A stretch of DNA of 9,327 bases from assembly GCA_014804385.1 (NCBI GenBank), contig JAAUZW010000004.1, forward strand, positions 15,085-24,411, written 5' to 3'. A model generated the notes under the pieces. The model was not told the origin of the DNA. It saw only the letters and a program-made list of their open reading frames with translations, and made no database searches. Both the position numbers and the translations under genes were made by a program. Shown here piece after piece: positions 6,438 through 9,327 of the stretch. Numbering within the stretch: position 1 is the first letter of the stretch; the number at the start of each line of letters is the position of its first letter. This DNA is from Lachnospiraceae bacterium. Lineage in GTDB: Bacteria; Bacillota; Clostridia; Lachnospirales; Lachnospiraceae.

Positions 6438-7508
6438 ATGAAAAATATAATCTTAGTGGTGGACGATGACAAGACCAACCTGTCTCTCGCCCAGAGAATC
6501 CTTGGCCCACAGTACCGAATAGCTGCGGCAGGCTCGGGTTCGTCGGCTCTGACTTATCTGGAATCTCACCGTCCCGATCTGATTCTCTTAGATATCAATA
6601 TGCCGGAAATGGACGGCTATGAAGTCATGGAAAGACTTCGGGCAAACACCCGGACTGAATCGATTCCCGTCATTTTTCTGACTGCGGACAACCTGGCTGA
6701 AACGGAGATCAAATGCTTTCAAATGGGCGCCATGGATTTCGTGACAAAGCCCTTCGTTCCGGACATCCTGCTAAGCCGTGTCAGCAAGACCATCGAGCTT
6801 GACCAGTATCGTCATAATCTGGAAGATATGGTAACCGCTCAGGCGGAAAAGATCACCGAAGACGCCATGCGGCTGGGCAAGATTCAGGAATCCGTCATCA
6901 TCGGTATGGCTAACCTGATCGAAAGCCGCGACGGCAGTACCGGAAAGCACGTTAAAAACACCCAGATGTACGTTCGTATGATCGCTAACGAGCTGCTCTC
7001 CAAAGGATACTTTCCGGAAGAGCTCACACCCGCCTACATAGAGGATCTCTGCAAGGCTGCGCCGCTTCACGACGTGGGAAAGATCAAGATTCCCGACGCG
7101 ATCTTACAAAAACCCGGAAAATTGACGCCGGAAGAATTTGAAACCATGAAATTGCATACCACCCACAGCCGTAAGATCATCAAGACCATCATCGGCGATA
7201 TTGAGGATGCGCATTATGTACGACTGGTGGAGGAAATTGCCCTCTACCATCACGAGCGGTGGGACGGCACCGGATATCCCGCCGGTCTTACCGAGGACAA
7301 TATACCTCTCTCCGCCCGGATCATGGCAGTGGCGGACGTGTTTGACGCTCTCTACGAGGAGCGCTGCTATAAACCTCCTATTCGTCCCATTGAGAGGATC
7401 ATGCAGATCATGTCAGAAGGACGCGGTACGCAGTTTGACCCAACCATCATAGATGTGTTTATGGGAATGCTTCCGACACTGAAAAAGGTTCTGCACATCA
7501 CGGATTGA
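6438..7508 (+). CDS. Response regulator with HD-GYP c-di-GMP phosphodiesterase output
   Basis: The 356-residue soluble protein is a two-domain response regulator. The receiver (about 3-118) has the acidic pocket D9-D10-D11, phosphoacceptor D52 in LLDINMPEMDG, T82 and K104 in TKPF, so it should be phosphorylated normally. A helical linker (about 115-155) with coiled-coil character leads to an HD-GYP domain. It keeps H211-D212 in HDVGKIKIPD, HHERWDGTGYP at 271-281 and the ADVFDAL segment at 299-305. All signature residues are present, so hydrolysis of c-di-GMP is expected, controlled by phosphorylation. It is the first gene of a rightward operon, with the hybrid kinase 17 bases downstream as the obvious phosphodonor. 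Length and domain order match the common REC/HD-GYP (RpfG-like) class. The nucleotide specificity is inferred from the family; some HD-GYP proteins prefer other cyclic dinucleotides. Confidence 0.94.
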   Translation: MKNIILVVDDDKTNLSLAQRILGPQYRIAAAGSGSSALTYLESHRPDLILLDINMPEMDGYEVMERLRANTRTESIPVIFLTADNLAETEIKCFQMGAMDFVTKPFVPDILLSRVSKTIELDQYRHNLEDMVTAQAEKITEDAMRLGKIQESVIIGMANLIESRDGSTGKHVKNTQMYVRMIANELLSKGYFPEELTPAYIEDLCKAAPLHDVGKIKIPDAILQKPGKLTPEEFETMKLHTTHSRKIIKTIIGDIEDAHYVRLVEEIALYHHERWDGTGYPAGLTEDNIPLSARIMAVADVFDALYEERCYKPPIRPIERIMQIMSEGRGTQFDPTIIDVFMGMLPTLKKVLHITD

Positions 7509-7511
7509 TAC

Positions 7512-7516
7512 GGAGG
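7512..7516 (+). promoter_or_regulatory. Ribosome binding site that decides the TTG start of the kinase
   Basis: GGAGG lies nine bases before TTG at 7526. The kinase frame is closed just upstream by TAA at 7517-7519 and its first ATG is 36 codons in, inside the first membrane helix, so TTG is the best start. Confidence 0.7.
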
Positions 7517-7525
7517 TAAATCGTC

Positions 7526-9327
7526 TTGGATAACACACAATTGAAAACCGAAAAGACTCAAAAAAAGCTGGAGCGCATCGTGCTCTTCGTTTTGACCCTG
7601 TACACGATAGCCCTGTTTGTCACAGGGATGCTCATGGACTGGAATATTTTTATCAAGGAGATCCTGTTTCTCCCGATGCTTGCAGGATGGTTCGTCCACT
7701 TCCGGGATATCTGGACACATACCCGCCGGGCCACCTTCATCTCTGCCATGTGCTGGGTCATTTTTGTCATCTATGCCCTGTTTACGGACAGTTTTTCTAC
7801 CCTGCTCATCGCCATGGCGGGCGGCATCGTCCTGCTCAGTATCTTCAATATACGCCAGATTCTATATCCCGGTCTGATCATCCCGTTCTTTCTGCTTTTA
7901 TATCACGGTCTGATCGCACAGACGATCATTCTTTCCTCCGTCCACGATATCATCAGACTTATTATCCAGTTTTTTTCCCTCTATATGGCTTCCGCCATCC
8001 TCTGGATCATTCAGGGAAACCGGCAGGAGGCAAGCGCTCTTTTGATCGATAACATCCGGGAGCTGGAGATTGCCGAGCGCAGTAAAAACGACTTCCTGGT
8101 CAATGTCTCCCACGAGATCCGCACACCCATCAATGCAGTTTGCGGCATGAGCGAGGCCATCCTGCAGGAAGATCTTCCCATGGATGTGCGTCGGGATGTG
8201 GTCGATATCCAGACAGCCGGCAGAAACCTTCTGTCCACCGTAAGTAATATCCTGGACTTCTCAGAATTAGAGACCGGTAAGATGGAGCTGGCGGAGGAGA
8301 GCTACAACATCACCTCCACCATCACCGATATCATCAACATGGCGACAACTATGGATAACGGCAAGCACCTGGATCTGATCGTGGACTGCGACGCCGATCT
8401 GCCAAGTAACCTCTTGGGAGACGAACAGAAATTCCGCAGGATCGTCATGAATCTTTTAAACAACGCCATTAAATTTACGAAGGAGGGCGGCGTCATCCTG
8501 CGGATCAGCAGCCGCAAGGAAGAGTACGGCATCAATCTCCATGTCAGCGTGAAGGATTCCGGCATCGGTATCGGGCGCGCCGATATGGAAAAGATCTTTA
8601 CCAGCTTCAGCCAGGTCAATTCCAAGCGAAACCGCGAGGAAGGCGGCGTGGGACTGGGCCTCGCCATCACGCAGGCTCTGGTCCGCAGCATGGGCGGCTT
8701 CATCACCGTTAACAGCACCCCCGGCGTCGGCAGTGAATTTCAATTTACCATCCCGCAAAAAGTTCTGGACGAGACGCCTATTGTCTCCATCAAGGATAAG
8801 AAGCATCTCTTCGCGGCCTACTACGTCAATATGGAAAAATATGAATACACCCTGGTGAGGGAAGGCTACGAAGACTGTATCCGCCACATGGTCAGCCAGT
8901 TCGGTATCCCCTTCCGCATCTGCCGGAATCTGGAAGAGCTGAAACGCCGGATCGAGCGTGAAAACTACTCCCACATCTTCATCGGCTGGGAAGAATACCG
9001 GGAAGACAGATCCTTCTTTGAACAGCTCTCCACCAAGCGTACCGTAGTGCTCATACTGGACTACGATCAGGAGATCCTGGTGCAGGGCAATATGCTGCGC
9101 ATCTATAAGCCTTTCACCATACTGTCCATCGCCGCCGTCTTTAACGGTCAGAAACTTCTGGTGGGCGAAGAACAGCATATTAGTTTACATAACAAGTTTA
9201 TTGCCCCGCAGGCCAAGGTGCTTGTGGTGGACGACAATGCCATGAATCTAAAGGTCATGGCCAGACTTCTTTTGCCCTACCAGCTTAAGGTGATCATGGC
9301 AAGCAGCGGACAGGAAGCTCTGGAAAA
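7526..9327 (+). CDS. Hybrid sensor histidine kinase, membrane-bound, TTG start (3' end beyond window)
   Basis: The frame was read by hand from TTG at 7526 to the window edge without a stop (600 full codons). About six hydrophobic helices lie at 17-37, 42-59, 70-87, 91-107, 112-131 and 141-162, with short loops, so the input domain is embedded in the membrane with no large external part. The kinase core follows: H-box SHEIRTP with H196, N-box NLLNNAIKF (N309, N313), G1 DSGIGIG (D344), F-box IFTSFSQ (357-363), and G2 GGVGLGLAI (373-381). Residues about 425-540 look like a receiver fold without its Asp. A second receiver begins at 563 (KVLVVDDN with D569-D570); its phosphoacceptor, near residue 612, is cut off. 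Expected role: autophosphorylation at H196, then transfer within the protein and to the HD-GYP regulator encoded just upstream. The stimulus is unknown; the C-terminus may hold more domains such as Hpt. Confidence 0.93.
   Translation, partial: MDNTQLKTEKTQKKLERIVLFVLTLYTIALFVTGMLMDWNIFIKEILFLPMLAGWFVHFRDIWTHTRRATFISAMCWVIFVIYALFTDSFSTLLIAMAGGIVLLSIFNIRQILYPGLIIPFFLLLYHGLIAQTIILSSVHDIIRLIIQFFSLYMASAILWIIQGNRQEASALLIDNIRELEIAERSKNDFLVNVSHEIRTPINAVCGMSEAILQEDLPMDVRRDVVDIQTAGRNLLSTVSNILDFSELETGKMELAEESYNITSTITDIINMATTMDNGKHLDLIVDCDADLPSNLLGDEQKFRRIVMNLLNNAIKFTKEGGVILRISSRKEEYGINLHVSVKDSGIGIGRADMEKIFTSFSQVNSKRNREEGGVGLGLAITQALVRSMGGFITVNSTPGVGSEFQFTIPQKVLDETPIVSIKDKKHLFAAYYVNMEKYEYTLVREGYEDCIRHMVSQFGIPFRICRNLEELKRRIERENYSHIFIGWEEYREDRSFFEQLSTKRTVVLILDYDQEILVQGNMLRIYKPFTILSIAAVFNGQKLLVGEEQHISLHNKFIAPQAKVLVVDDNAMNLKVMARLLLPYQLKVIMASSGQEALE

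Noticed and set aside
8456..9178. A 240-codon open frame on the minus strand, opposite the kinase
   Set aside because: The opposite strand encodes the kinase ATP-binding core with intact N, G1 and G2 boxes. The antisense product has no motif and no ribosome binding site.

Overview
The window looks like chromosomal DNA of a moderately GC-rich Firmicute, most likely Lachnospiraceae/Clostridia. Reasons: strong AGGAG-type ribosome binding sites, some TTG starts, sigma-A-like promoters, and the protein types themselves (tandem solute-binding-domain EAL sensor, Suv3-like helicase with C-terminal zinc ribbon, HD-GYP response regulator). This placement is inference from style, not from a marker gene. 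No tRNA, rRNA, CRISPR array, insertion sequence, long repeat or convincing terminator was seen.

Layout. Everything left of about 6285 is read leftward. In transcription order it holds a Suv3-like superfamily 2 RNA/DNA helicase (6285-4312), an Sfp-type 4'-phosphopantetheinyl transferase (4315-3644), a membrane-anchored alpha/beta hydrolase (3620-2637), and a large sensor with two periplasmic-binding-protein-like domains, a transmembrane helix, a degenerate GGDEF domain and an EAL domain (2594 to beyond base 1). The first two genes overlap by 4 bases and the next two genes nearly abut, so helicase, transferase and hydrolase look like one operon. The EAL gene follows after 42 bases that contain an extended -10 element, so it may be read through, started separately, or both.

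Right of about 6438 everything is read rightward: a response regulator with an HD-GYP c-di-GMP phosphodiesterase output (6438-7508), then 17 bases later a membrane hybrid histidine kinase (7526 to beyond 9327). The kinase begins at TTG and has a receiver-like domain without its phosphoacceptor before a canonical receiver cut by the window edge. The 152-base gap between the two arms (6286-6437) carries one promoter-like element for each direction.

How they fit together. The clearest theme is cyclic-di-GMP breakdown. There are two predicted phosphodiesterases of unrelated folds (EAL and HD-GYP) and no intact diguanylate cyclase: the only GGDEF domain has lost its signature. The rightward pair reads as a kinase/regulator pathway controlling HD-GYP activity, and the EAL protein as a sensor for an extracytoplasmic ligand. 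The helicase, transferase and hydrolase have no evident functional link to this signalling; no PKS, NRPS or carrier-protein gene is visible for the transferase. I saw no clearly new system. The points most worth following are the degenerate GGDEF, the inactive receiver and the unusual helicase-transferase-hydrolase operon.
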